Source: JACDAN01 sp963802375 (lineage in GTDB: Bacteria > Actinomycetota > Thermoleophilia > Gaiellales > Gaiellaceae). Taken from it: DNA of 64,000 nt. The notes under the pieces are model-generated. The model saw nothing but the letters and a program-made list of their open reading frames with translations. It searched no databases and was not told the DNA's origin. Numbering within the stretch: the first letter of the stretch is position 1; each line of letters starts with the position of its first letter. The stretch lies in assembly GCA_963802375.1 (NCBI GenBank), contig CAWDIJ010000010.1, positions 310,001 through 374,000 of the forward strand, in the 5' to 3' direction. Below are positions 33,643 through 42,609 of the stretch, piece by piece. The translations under genes and the position numbers were made by a program.

Positions 33643-33921
33643 GTGTACAGCACCTTCGAAGAGCAGTTTCAGCAGGCACGCCACCTTGCTGTCGTAGCTC
33701 GCACAACCGGCCTACCGAGCACCATGAGCGACGAGGGGCTCGAGCCCGGATCCGGCTCGACCGATGCCGGCTCGATCCCTCTGCCGCTAATCGTCCCAGC
33801 GGCGCTTGCCGTCGCACTCGTCGGTGCGGGTACGTTCACCGTTCACCCCAGGGAAGCTGCGCGTCCGGCTCCGCAGCCGAGGTCAGAGCTAGCCCCGCTC
33901 ACCGTCCTCTCCCGCGGATGA
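33643..33921 (+). CDS. Small possible membrane protein, uncertain
   Basis: 92 codons from GTG 33643, or 65 from ATG 33724. One hydrophobic segment (PLPLIVPAALAVALVGAGTF) and a proline-rich tail. No ribosome site is clear and no family is recognised. It lies in the gap next to the decayed element. Confidence 0.3.
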   Translation: MYSTFEEQFQQARHLAVVARTTGLPSTMSDEGLEPGSGSTDAGSIPLPLIVPAALAVALVGAGTFTVHPREAARPAPQPRSELAPLTVLSRG

Positions 33922-34013
33922 ACTTTGCGGAAACTGCGCACGATTCGGGGAAGTCCACGCAAGCAGAGGGCCTCTGTTACGTCTTGAATTCGGGAAGAGG
34001 AATCCAGACGTGT

Positions 34014-34102
34014 TTGTCCACAGCCTCTCTCTGCGGACTACTTGGAGATGGCTCTGAGACGGACGTTGCCAGCACCGACGATATCCACAACCCTGTGGAA
34101 AA
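34014..34102. promoter_or_regulatory. Cluster of three DnaA-box-like sites
   Basis: TTGTCCACA (34014-34022), ATATCCACA (34081-34089) and TGTGGAAAA (34094-34102). The first is a usual actinobacterial DnaA box; the others have one mismatch. No dnaA or dnaN is nearby and there are few boxes, so this is not proposed as oriC. Confidence 0.35.
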
Positions 34103-34307
34103 CTCCGAAGACACCCCGAAACCCCACAAACATCAGAAACCTGGCGTGAAGAAGCCGCCCGGTGAGTTCGTGAGTGACGAGCTCGAAGCGCACACGAAGC
34201 GATTCCTCGACGAGGTCAAGGGGCTCGCGAAGCGCCGGCGTGAGGCATCCGAGGACGAGCTCGGTCCTCCGCCGCCGAGCGAGCGTCAGCGTTCCAGGCG
34301 CCGGTAG
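34095..34307 (+). CDS. Small charged protein, uncertain
   Basis: 70 codons from GTG 34095. The segment FVSDELEAHTKRFLDEVKGL is helical and protein-like; both ends are basic or proline-rich. It overlaps the convergent HTH gene by 22 bases. No ribosome site; family unknown. Confidence 0.3.
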   Translation: MENSEDTPKPHKHQKPGVKKPPGEFVSDELEAHTKRFLDEVKGLAKRRREASEDELGPPPPSERQRSRRR

Positions 34308-34585
34308 AGCCGGTCGATCAGCTCCGGCATCTGCTCGAGCCTGTGGGTGATCAGCCGGAGGCGGTACTCGCGGAAGTGCTCGGGCTCGACGCCGACGGCC
34401 TTCGAGAGCTTGCGGACGATCTCGTCCGAAGGAACCGGCCGGTTTCCGTGCACGAGGTGGTTCAGATACCCGGCCGACAGGTCCGTCTGGTCGGCGAGCG
34501 CGCGGTAGGTCACGCCCTTCTCCTGCATCAGCCGCTCGAGCGTCGGCCCGAACGGCTCAGTGCTGAATCGTCGGCGGCGGGCCAA
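34286..34585 (-). CDS. XRE-type helix-turn-helix regulator
   Basis: 99 residues. HTH core LERLMQEKGVTYRALADQTD, LSAGYLNHLVHGNRPVPSDE and VRKLSKAVGVEPEHF; the C-terminal helix has REYRLRLITHRLEQMPELID. TTG 34585 is used: it follows a TAGTAA -10-like box by 7 bases, so a leaderless transcript is likely; ATG 34529 would cut into the first helix. Similar short XRE proteins are frequent in Gaiellales-like genomes; the target is unknown. It starts 15 bases after proS. Confidence 0.75.
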   Translation of the reverse strand: MARRRRFSTEPFGPTLERLMQEKGVTYRALADQTDLSAGYLNHLVHGNRPVPSDEIVRKLSKAVGVEPEHFREYRLRLITHRLEQMPELIDRLYRRLER

Positions 34586-34599
34586 GGTCGTATTACTAC

Positions 34600-36253
34600 C
34601 TAGTTTCCAACTTCGGCGACGGGGACTCTTCGCTCTTCCCCCGTGTCCCGGTCGCGCACGTCCACGGCGCCGTCCTCGAGTGTCTTCTTGCCGACCGTGA
34701 TCCGTGTCGGGATGCCGATCAGGTCGGCGTCGGCGAACTTCTCGCCGGCGCGCTCGTTGCGGTCGTCCAGCAGCACGTCCCAGCCGGCGTCCGAGAGCGC
34801 GACGGCGACCTCCTCCCCGCGCTCTTCCAGGCCGGGCAGGACGACGACGTGCGCGTCGTAAGGCGCGACGGAGCGCGGCCAGACGATCCCGCGCTCGTCG
34901 TGGTGCTGCTCGACGATCGCCGCGATCGTCCGGGCCGGCCCGATTCCATAGCTGCCCATGACGATTGGCTTCTCCTGCCCGTCCTCGTCGAGGAACCTCG
35001 CGCCGAGCGCCTCGGAGTGGAACGTTCCGAGCTTGAAGATGTGACCGACCTCGATCGCCGGCTGCACGACGAGGCGGCCGCCGCACTCGGGACAGGCGTC
35101 GCCCTCCCGCGCTTGGCGGATGTCCGCGAACGTCGGCTCGAAGTCGCGCCCGGCCTCGACGCCCCGCAGGTGCCAACCGTCGCGGTTCGCGCCGGCGACG
35201 AACTGGCCCTCGCGCAGCGCCTCGTCCGCGATCACCTCGAAGTCCGCGCCGACCGGCCCGAGGGAGCCTCCGCCCGCGCCGAACGCGGCACGGATCTCCT
35301 CGTCCGTCGCCGGCCGGAACGACGCCTCGAACAACGTCTCCAGCTTCTCCTCGCTCAGCCGGTCGTCGCCGCGGACGAGAGCGAGCACGAGCCGGTCGCC
35401 CGTGACGACCGGCATCGCCTTCGACGTCGCCGCCGTGTCGATGTCGAGGTGCTCTGCCAGCGCCTCGATCGTCGTCACCCCCGGCGTCTCGATCTCTTGC
35501 GGCGCGTCGAGCCGCTCCGGGAGCTCGGGCGCGCGGGGTACGCCACGCGCCGCCTCGATGTCGGCGAAGTAGTCGCCGTTCTCGCAGCGCATGAGCTCGT
35601 TCTCGCCGGATCCCGTCGGAGCGAGGAAGCCGGACGACTCCTTGCCGCCCATGATCCCGGACTCCGCCTCGACGAGGTACGCCTCGACGTCGCAGCGCTC
35701 GAAGATGCGCGCGTACGCCGCGGCGTGCCGCTCGAAGCTCGCGTCGAGCCCCGCCGCGTCCCGGTCGAACGAGTACGAGTCTTTCATGATGAACTCGCGG
35801 ACTCGGAGGAGGCCGCCGCGCGCGCGCGGCTCGTCGCGCTCCTTCGTCGAGAAGTGGTACCAGAGCTGCGGGAGCTGCTTGTACGACTTCAGCTCGCGCG
35901 CGTGGAAGGTCATCGTCTCCTCGTGCGACATCGGCAGGACGAAGTGGCGCCCGCTCGAGTCCTGGAGCCTGAAGAGGATCGGCAAACTGAATCCGGCCGG
36001 AGGCCTCCCATAGCTCCGCCGGCGTCAGCACCGGGCAGAGCATCTCCTGACCGCCGATCTCGTTGATCTCCTCGCGGATGATCTGGACGACCTTCTGGTG
36101 CACACGCCAGCCCAGAGGCAGGAACGTGAAGAGGCCTGCGCCGACTTGGCGGATGAAGCCACCGCGGACGAGCAGCTTGTGCGAGGCGGCCTCGGCGTCG
36201 GCGGGCGCATCGCGCAGCGTCGGTAGGAAGAGCTTCGAGGCGCGCGCGATCAC
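34600..36253 (-). CDS. proS: Prolyl-tRNA synthetase; one-base frameshift
   Basis: 550 residues when corrected, the bacterial type with an inserted editing domain. The N-terminus (SHKLLVRGGFIRQVGAGLFTFLPLG, split here by the frame) runs to ELWEASGR. After a shift at a TTT run (35984-35986) the frame continues as LFRLQDSSGR, LPMSHEETMTFHAR and REFIMKDSYSFDRD. The YbaK-like insert (TTIEALAEHLDIDTAATSKA), GSYGIGPARTIAAIVEQ and an anticodon-binding domain follow. One extra T explains the break. GTG start 4 bases after ispG. Last core gene of the long - strand cluster. Confidence 0.93.
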
Positions 36254-36257
36254 GCGA

Positions 36258-37391
36258 CTAGTCGAGCGGGACGAGGGACGCTTCGGCCATGGCCAGGGCG
36301 GCCGGCTTGGCCATCTTCAGGCGCTTCGGACGGGGCATGCCCGCGGCGATCCATCCGTCGATCTCGTGGAAGAGCTCGTCGACGAGGATGTCCGAGGAGA
36401 CCTTCTTCAACACCCGCCCGTGCGCGTAGATGAACCCGACGTCGCGCCCGCCGGCGATCCCGAAGTCGGCATCGCCCGCCTCCCCCGGTCCGTTGACGGC
36501 GCAGCCCATGACGGCGACCTCGAACGGCTCGGCATAGTCGCGCAGGCGCTCCTCGACGACGACCGCGAGGTTCTCGACCCCGACGTTGTCCCGGCCGCAC
36601 GACGGGCAGGCGATCATCACCGGCCCGCGCTCGCGCAGGTGCAGTGCCTTGAGGATCTCCCAGGCTGTCTCGACCTCCTTCACCGGATCGGCGGTCAGTG
36701 AGACGCGGATCGTGTCGCCGATCCCGTCGGCGAGCAGGGAGCCGATCCCCACTGCACTCTTGATCGACCCCGTGTAGGGGGTCCCGGCCTCCGTGACTCC
36801 GAGGTGGAGCGGATACGGGACGCGCGCGGCGAGGATCCGGTAAGCCCGGATCATGGTCGGGACGTGCGTCGCCTTCACGGAGATCTTGAAGTCGCGGTAG
36901 TCGAGCTTCTCGAGCAGCTCGACCTCCTCCACCGCGGCGGCGACGAGCGCCTGCGCCTGATCCTGCTCGGCCAGCCCGCGCAGGTGCTTCGGCAGTGAGC
37001 CGGAGTTGGCGCCGATCCGCATCGGGATGCCCGCCTTCTTGGCGGCCAGGACGACCTCGGCGACGCGGTCGGGACCGCCGATGTTCCCCGGGTTGATCCG
37101 TACGGCCGCGACGCCGGCGTCGATCGCGCGAAGCGCCAGGCTCGCGTTGAAGTGGATGTCCGCGATGACCGGGAGCGGCGAGAGCCGGACGATCTTCCTC
37201 AGCGCTTCGGCGTCCTCGATCTTCGGCACCGCACAGCGGACGACTTCGCAGCCGGCGGATGCGAGCGCGGCGATCTGCGCGGTCGTCGCCGCGACGTCTC
37301 GGGTCGGCGTCAGGGTCATCGACTGGACGACCACCGGCGCGCCGCCGCCGATCTGGACGTTGCCTACCTTGACGCTACGCTCGGATCCCAC
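36258..37391 (-). CDS. ispG: 4-hydroxy-3-methylbut-2-enyl diphosphate synthase (flavodoxin type)
   Basis: 377 residues. VQSMTLTPTRDVAAT and INPGNIGGPDR are GcpE hallmarks; the 4Fe-4S cysteines are in ACPSCGRDN and GCAVNGPGE. It is the sixth step of the MEP isoprenoid pathway. GTG start. With dxr three genes upstream on the same strand, it feeds UppS and MiaA. Confidence 0.97.
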   Translation of the reverse strand: MGSERSVKVGNVQIGGGAPVVVQSMTLTPTRDVAATTAQIAALASAGCEVVRCAVPKIEDAEALRKIVRLSPLPVIADIHFNASLALRAIDAGVAAVRINPGNIGGPDRVAEVVLAAKKAGIPMRIGANSGSLPKHLRGLAEQDQAQALVAAAVEEVELLEKLDYRDFKISVKATHVPTMIRAYRILAARVPYPLHLGVTEAGTPYTGSIKSAVGIGSLLADGIGDTIRVSLTADPVKEVETAWEILKALHLRERGPVMIACPSCGRDNVGVENLAVVVEERLRDYAEPFEVAVMGCAVNGPGEAGDADFGIAGGRDVGFIYAHGRVLKKVSSDILVDELFHEIDGWIAAGMPRPKRLKMAKPAALAMAEASLVPLD

Positions 37392-37400
37392 GATCCGAGT

Positions 37401-38636
37401 CTAGCCACCCGATCTCCCACCAATGTCGTTCGAGAGCCCGACGAAGAAGAGCAGCAGCACGACGGCGATCCCCACCACCGAGACCCGTTCGTAGACCTCC
37501 CTGCCGACCGAGCGTCCGCGGACGCCTTCGATGATCGAGAACGCGATGTGACCGCCGTCCAAGGGCAGCAGCGGGAGCAGGTTGAGGAGTGCCAGCGACA
37601 GGCTGATGAGCCCCAGCACCCAGAGGTAGGTCTCCCACCCGCGGTCGAGGGCGTCGGACGAGCCGCGGACGATCCCGATCGGGCTCGAGATCTCCTCACG
37701 ACCGGAGCCGCGGACCAGGCGGCTGAGCGTGCCGCCGATCTCCCTCGTGATCAGCCAGGTGAGCCGGAACGACTCTCCCACCGCCGTCAGAACGGGAAGA
37801 TCCTCGAATCCAGGGCGGAAGCCGATGCGGTAAGCGCCGTCCGTGTCCTCGAACGGCCGCACCGGGCCGAGGACGACCCTGCGACCGCCGCGCTCGACGG
37901 CAACCCGGATGGGCCTGCCCTCGGACTCGACGATGAGCTCGAACATCTTCGCGGCGTCGACCGGAGTCCCGTTGATGGCGACGATGCGATCGCCGGGCCG
38001 CAGGCCGATCTGCGCGGCCGGCGTCTGCTGGCCCGGCCTGATCTCGCGCTCGACCTCGTCGACCGTCGTCGTGGCCCGGCCGGGGCCGAGAACGAGCAGG
38101 AGGGCGAACATGAGGATTGCGAAGACCAGGTTGACTCCCGGGCCGGCGCCGATGACCGCGATCTTCTTCCAGGTGCGCTGGCGCCAGTAGGCGTCGAGAC
38201 CGAGCTCGTCGATGATCTCCGTGATCCCCCGCTTCATCCCCTTGCGAGCTGCGGGCGAGAGATCAGTGTCCACCGCGGCGCGCTCCAGCGCCTTGAGCGC
38301 GCCAGCCGCACCGTCGAAGTCACCTTCCGCGAGCAGGCGCTTGAGGCGCTCGGCCGGGCCGATCAGCTGCGGCGCCTCCTGGATCGCGCGACCGAAGTGC
38401 GCGTCCACCTCGGACGGCGCGGGGCGGTGCATCCCGGGGATCTTCACGAAGCCGCCGAGCGGGATCGCGCCGATGCCGTACTCGATCCCGCCGCGCTGCG
38501 TCTTTGCGATGGCCGGCGGGAAGCCGATGTAGAACTTGCGCGGCCGCATGCCTACGGCGCGAGCGGTGAAGAAATGGCCGGCCTCGTGGAGCAGGACGAG
38601 GAAGGCGAGGCCGAGGATGGCGATCAGGCTGTTCAC
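37401..38636 (-). CDS. rseP: RIP metalloprotease RseP/Rip1-like
   Basis: 411 residues, multi-pass site-2 protease. Zinc motif HEAGH at residues 16-20 in the first membrane helix; the PDZ domain has LRPGDRIVAINGTPVDAA (about 215-260); the third ligand is in NLLPLLPLDGGHI. It cleaves membrane anti-sigma factors and signal peptides. An insert of about 80 residues between the first helix and the PDZ domain (LDAYWRQRTWKKIAV at its end) is longer than in E. coli. GTG 38636 overlaps the dxr stop. Confidence 0.93.
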   Translation of the reverse strand: MNSLIAILGLAFLVLLHEAGHFFTARAVGMRPRKFYIGFPPAIAKTQRGGIEYGIGAIPLGGFVKIPGMHRPAPSEVDAHFGRAIQEAPQLIGPAERLKRLLAEGDFDGAAGALKALERAAVDTDLSPAARKGMKRGITEIIDELGLDAYWRQRTWKKIAVIGAGPGVNLVFAILMFALLLVLGPGRATTTVDEVEREIRPGQQTPAAQIGLRPGDRIVAINGTPVDAAKMFELIVESEGRPIRVAVERGGRRVVLGPVRPFEDTDGAYRIGFRPGFEDLPVLTAVGESFRLTWLITREIGGTLSRLVRGSGREEISSPIGIVRGSSDALDRGWETYLWVLGLISLSLALLNLLPLLPLDGGHIAFSIIEGVRGRSVGREVYERVSVVGIAVVLLLFFVGLSNDIGGRSGG

Positions 38637-39694
38637 GCCGTCACCAGTGCCTGCTCGGCGAGTCGGCGCGCATCGGCATCGGCCGCCTGGAGCTTCTCGA
38701 GGTCGGCGGCGGGCGACCCGTCGACTGCGTCGAGCGTGCGCTCGGTCACCTCCGCGATGCCGAGGAACGGCAACCGACCCGCGAGGAAGGCGGCAACCGC
38801 GACCTCGTTTGCCGCGTTGAACGCGCACGGGTACGTCCCTCCCCGCTCTCCGGCGGTCCGCGCGAGACCGAGCATCGGGAACGTCTCCTCGTCCACGGGC
38901 TCGAACTCGAGCACGAGACCGGACGCGAAGTCGAGCTGTGGAACGTCGACCGCCGACCGATCCGGGAAGGTGAGCGCGTAGGAGATCGGCACGCGCATGT
39001 CCGGGTAGCCGACGTGCGCGAGCGCCGCGCCGTCGCGGAGACGGATCATTGCGTGGACGACGGACGTCGGCTGGATCACGACCTCAATGCGCTCGTACGG
39101 CAGGCCGAAAAGGAAGTGCGCTTCGATGACCTCGAGGCCCTTGTTCGCGAGCGTCGCCGAGTCGATCGTGATCTTCGGCCCCATGTTCCAGGTGGGGTGA
39201 GCGAGCGCATCGTCGGGTGTTACGTCCTCCAGCTCCGATCGGTTGCGGCCGCGAAACGGGCCGCCTGAAGCAGTGAGCACGACGGAGTCCATCGTCTCGG
39301 GTGGGCGGCCCTCCAGGCACTGGTGGAGCGCCGAGTGCTCGCTGTCCACGGGCAGGAGACGTCCTCCGCCCCGCTCCCACGCGCTCAACGCGAGCTCCCC
39401 GGCCGCGACCAGGCTCTCTTTGTTCGCCAGCGCGAGGTCGATCCCACGCTCCAGCGTCCAGAGCGTGGCTTGCACTCCCGCGAACCCGACGACGGCGTTG
39501 AGCACGACATCGGGTTCGGCCTGCTCGAGCAGCTCCACCGGATCGCCGCCGACCTGGGTCAGGGGCGCGACGCCCTCCAGCGGCTGTGAGCCCGACGAGG
39601 CGGCGACGAGCTCGAGGTCGGGATGCCGCTCGATCACGTCCCGCGCCTGTCGGCCGATCGAGCCGGAGGCCCCGAGAATCGCGACGCGCTTCAT
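38633..39694 (-). CDS. dxr: 1-deoxy-D-xylulose 5-phosphate reductoisomerase
   Basis: 353 residues. NADPH loop ILGASGSIGRQA, ALANKESLVAAG, the metal/substrate motif PVDSEHSALHQCL, TASGGPFRGR, NMGPKITIDSATLANKGLEV, and the C-terminal FNAANEVAVAAFL. Second step of the MEP pathway. ATG start, 8 bases after cdsA. Confidence 0.97.
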   Translation of the reverse strand: MKRVAILGASGSIGRQARDVIERHPDLELVAASSGSQPLEGVAPLTQVGGDPVELLEQAEPDVVLNAVVGFAGVQATLWTLERGIDLALANKESLVAAGELALSAWERGGGRLLPVDSEHSALHQCLEGRPPETMDSVVLTASGGPFRGRNRSELEDVTPDDALAHPTWNMGPKITIDSATLANKGLEVIEAHFLFGLPYERIEVVIQPTSVVHAMIRLRDGAALAHVGYPDMRVPISYALTFPDRSAVDVPQLDFASGLVLEFEPVDEETFPMLGLARTAGERGGTYPCAFNAANEVAVAAFLAGRLPFLGIAEVTERTLDAVDGSPAADLEKLQAADADARRLAEQALVTA

Positions 39695-39701
39695 CGACTC
39701 A

Positions 39702-40493
39702 TCATGCCGCGCCGAACGCTTTCAGCAAGTAGTACGCCGCGACACCGGTGAACAGGAACGCATCCAGCCGGTCGAGCACGCCGCCGTGGCCGAGCAGGAG
39801 GCGGCCGCTGTCCTTCACACCGGCGTCGCGCTTCAGGGCCGATTCGAAGAGGTCGCCGACCGGGCCCGCGACCGCGATCACGGCTCCGAGGGCCAGCGAC
39901 TCGGGAACTGTCAGGAACTCCTCCGCGTAGAGCGCAAAGAACGGGACCAGCACCGCCACGATCGTTCCGCCCACGAAGCCCTCCCATGTCTTCCCCGGTG
40001 AAGTCTGCGGCGCCATCTTGTGCCGCCCGATCACCCGGCCGGCCGCAAACGCCGCAGTATCGGACGCGAAGACGGTCAGGACGACGGTGAAGATCACGAG
40101 CACACCGTGCTCGGGCAGCTCGCGAAGGAGCACGAGATGCGCCAGGCCGAGCCCGATCCAGGCCGAGCCGAGAACAGTCACCGCAACCGAGGCGGTGGTC
40201 GGCATCGCGCCGGCTGCCGCCTTGAACAGGAAGACGAGTGGCAGCGTCGAGAAGAACCCGGCGAGCGCCCACTCCGGCCCCCACGCCGCCCCGATCAGCG
40301 TCGCCAGGGTCCCCGCGTAGCCTGCGAGCAGCACGGGCCGGAGCTCCCGCGTCATCAGGTACAGCTCGTGGAGCGCGACCATGGCGGCGACCACGGCCAG
40401 GCCGACGATCCACCAGCCGCCCGCCCAGATCAGGAGGAAGACGACCGGCAGGAGCGCGGCTGCCACGAGCAGCCGCGAGACGAGCGCAGTCAT
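39702..40493 (-). CDS. cdsA: Phosphatidate cytidylyltransferase
   Basis: 263 residues, about seven membrane helices. The CdsA signature is complete: GDLFESALKRDAGVKDSG followed by LLLGHGGVLDRLD; SPGKTWEGFVGG is the conserved cytosolic loop. It makes CDP-diacylglycerol, the substrate of the PgsA-like enzyme at 29301-29849. ATG start overlaps the uppS stop by 4 bases. Confidence 0.95.
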   Translation of the reverse strand: MTALVSRLLVAAALLPVVFLLIWAGGWWIVGLAVVAAMVALHELYLMTRELRPVLLAGYAGTLATLIGAAWGPEWALAGFFSTLPLVFLFKAAAGAMPTTASVAVTVLGSAWIGLGLAHLVLLRELPEHGVLVIFTVVLTVFASDTAAFAAGRVIGRHKMAPQTSPGKTWEGFVGGTIVAVLVPFFALYAEEFLTVPESLALGAVIAVAGPVGDLFESALKRDAGVKDSGRLLLGHGGVLDRLDAFLFTGVAAYYLLKAFGAA

Positions 40494-41227
40494 CGCCCGC
40501 CGAACCGGCGCTGGCGCTCGGCGTACTCGTCCACCGCGGCGCGGAGATCGTCGGGGCCGAACTCGGGCCAGCGGCGCTCGGTGAAGACAAGCTCCGAGTA
40601 CGCGAGCTGCCAGAGCAGGAAGTTCGAGATCCGGAGCTCGCCCGAGGTGCGGATCAAGAGATCTGGGTCCGGAAGCTCAGGCGCGTACAGGTACTTGCTG
40701 AAGACCTGCTCGTCGATCTCGTCGGCACCGAGGCCCGCCTCGACGATCCGCTTTGCCGCCTCGGCGAGCTCCGACCGCCCGCCGTAGTCGAAGGCGATCC
40801 ACAGGTTGAGGCGGTCGCGGTGGGCCGTCTCGTCCTCGAGGTCGGCCATCTGCGCCTGGAGCTCCGGCGAGACGCGGTCGCGGCGCCCGACGAAGCGCGT
40901 GCGGACGCCTTGCTCGGCCAGGTCGGGCAACTCACGCTGGATCGTCTCGGCGAAGATCTCCATCAGCGCGTCGACTTCCGAGGGCGGACGCAGCCAGTTC
41001 TCCGTGGAGAACGCGTAGACGGTGAGCGACTCGATTCCGACGTCGATCGCCGCCTCCACCGTGCGTCGAAGCGCGCGCGTGCCCTCGCGATGCCCGTCGG
41101 CGACCATCAGGCCGTGCTCGGTGGCCCAGCGCGAGTTCCCGTCCATGATGATCGCGACGGACCGCGGGATCTCCGCAGACTCGCGCGGGATCTCAGGCCG
41201 GCGCCGCAGGCGCGCGAGAAGGCCCAC
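40490..41227 (-). CDS. uppS: Isoprenyl (undecaprenyl) diphosphate synthase
   Basis: 245 residues, cis-prenyltransferase. P-loop-like VAIIMDGNSRWA, GHREGTRALRRTVEAA, YAFSTENWLRP, and the C-terminal DLLIRTSGELRISNFLLWQ. It builds the lipid carrier for peptidoglycan from MEP-pathway IPP. GTG start, 6 bases after frr. Confidence 0.96.
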   Translation of the reverse strand: MGLLARLRRRPEIPRESAEIPRSVAIIMDGNSRWATEHGLMVADGHREGTRALRRTVEAAIDVGIESLTVYAFSTENWLRPPSEVDALMEIFAETIQRELPDLAEQGVRTRFVGRRDRVSPELQAQMADLEDETAHRDRLNLWIAFDYGGRSELAEAAKRIVEAGLGADEIDEQVFSKYLYAPELPDPDLLIRTSGELRISNFLLWQLAYSELVFTERRWPEFGPDDLRAAVDEYAERQRRFGGR

Positions 41228-41233
41228 GCGTCC

Positions 41234-41782
41234 TCAGACCTCGGTGATCTCGGCTTCCTTGCGCTTCAGCAGCTCGTCGATCCGCTGAACGTGCTCGTCC
41301 GTGAGCTTCTGGACGCGGTCCTCCGCCCGGTGCTCCTCGTCGGCGCCGACGCTCTGCTCTTCCTTGAGGTGGTGGATCACGTCACGACGAACGTTCCGCA
41401 CGGCCACCCGCCCCTCCTCCGCAACCTGGCGGGCGACCTTCACGAGCTCCAGGCGGCGCTCCTCGGTCAGCTGCGGGATCGGCAAGCGGATGATCTTCCC
41501 GTCGTTCGACGGGTTGAGCCCGAGATCGGACTCCTGGATCGCGCGCTCGATCGACCCGAGCGAGCTTGGATCGAACGGCTGCACGGTGAGGAGGCGCGGC
41601 TCGGGGACGTTCAGCGTCGCCAGCTGGTTCAGCGGCGTCTGCTGGCCGTAGTAGTCGACCGTCACGCGGTCGAGCAGCGCCGCCGAGGCCCGGCCCGTGC
41701 GGATCGTGTTCAGTTCGTTGTGCGTCGCCTCGACGGACTTGTCCATCCTGGTCGTGGCATCCCTGATGAGGTCGTCGATCAT
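41234..41782 (-). CDS. frr: Ribosome recycling factor
   Basis: 182 residues, the family length. LNTIRTGRASAALLDRVTVDYYG, NVPEPRLLTVQPFD, GKIIRLPIPQLTEERR, and the long antiparallel helices VRNVRRDVIHHLKEE. It splits post-termination ribosomes with EF-G. ATG 41782 overlaps the pyrH stop (ATGA). Confidence 0.97.
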   Translation of the reverse strand: MIDDLIRDATTRMDKSVEATHNELNTIRTGRASAALLDRVTVDYYGQQTPLNQLATLNVPEPRLLTVQPFDPSSLGSIERAIQESDLGLNPSNDGKIIRLPIPQLTEERRLELVKVARQVAEEGRVAVRNVRRDVIHHLKEEQSVGADEEHRAEDRVQKLTDEHVQRIDELLKRKEAEITEV

Positions 41783-42534
41783 GTGGTGGCTCCGGTCGTC
41801 GGTGTCGAGATGATCGTGCCGACGCGCTCCCCGAGCGCGACCCGCCGGATGTTGCCCTCGGCGAGCGCGAAGACGTAGATCGGAAGCGCATTGTCCATGC
41901 ACAGGGACAGGGCCGTCGTATCCATCACGCGCAGGCCCCGTTCGATCGCCTGGAGATGCGTCAGCTCGGGAAGGAGCTCAGCGCCCTGCTCCTCGCGCGG
42001 ATCGCCGTCGTAGACGCCCTCGACCGCGTGCTTGCCCATCAGGATCGCGTCCGCCCCGATCTCGAGCGCGCGCAGCGCGGCGGCCGTGTCGGTGGTGAAG
42101 AACGGGTTGCCGGTGCCGGCCGCGAAGATGACCACACGGCCCTTCTCGAGATGCCGGATCGCCCGCCGGCGGATGTACGGCTCGGCGACCTCCGACACGT
42201 GAATCGCGGACAGCACCCGCGTGTGCATTCCCTGCTGCTCGAGGACGTCCTGGAGTGTCAGCGCGTTCAGGACGGTCGCGAGCATGCCGGCATAATCGGC
42301 GGTCGCCCGGTCCATGCCGTCGGCCGCCGCGGTCATCCCGCGGTAGATGTTCCCTGCGCCGACCACGATCGCGATCTGGACGTCCCGCTCGTGGACCTCT
42401 TCGATCTCGCGCGCGATGCGCTCGACCTCGTGGAGGTCGATGCCGTACTCCTGCTCGCCCATCAGCGCCTCGCCGGAGAGCTTCAGCAGCACCCGGCCGA
42501 AGATCGGCCGGTTGCCGTTCGACTCAGAGCTCAT
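41779..42534 (-). CDS. pyrH: UMP kinase
   Basis: 251 residues, amino-acid-kinase fold: VLLKLSGEALMG, VVGAGNIYRG, FAAGTGNPFFTTDTAAALRA, MGKHAVEGVYDGDPR and MDTTALSLCMDNALPIYVF. It phosphorylates UMP to UDP. ATG start. A gap of about 75 bases separates it from tsf. Confidence 0.97.
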   Translation of the reverse strand: MSSESNGNRPIFGRVLLKLSGEALMGEQEYGIDLHEVERIAREIEEVHERDVQIAIVVGAGNIYRGMTAAADGMDRATADYAGMLATVLNALTLQDVLEQQGMHTRVLSAIHVSEVAEPYIRRRAIRHLEKGRVVIFAAGTGNPFFTTDTAAALRALEIGADAILMGKHAVEGVYDGDPREEQGAELLPELTHLQAIERGLRVMDTTALSLCMDNALPIYVFALAEGNIRRVALGERVGTIISTPTTGATT

Positions 42535-42609
42535 TCTGCGATGACCACGCGTTGGCTGGGCGCCCGGTGCGCCCAGACGACCCGTGCTTCATCGCGGAAG
42601 GCGCTCAAC

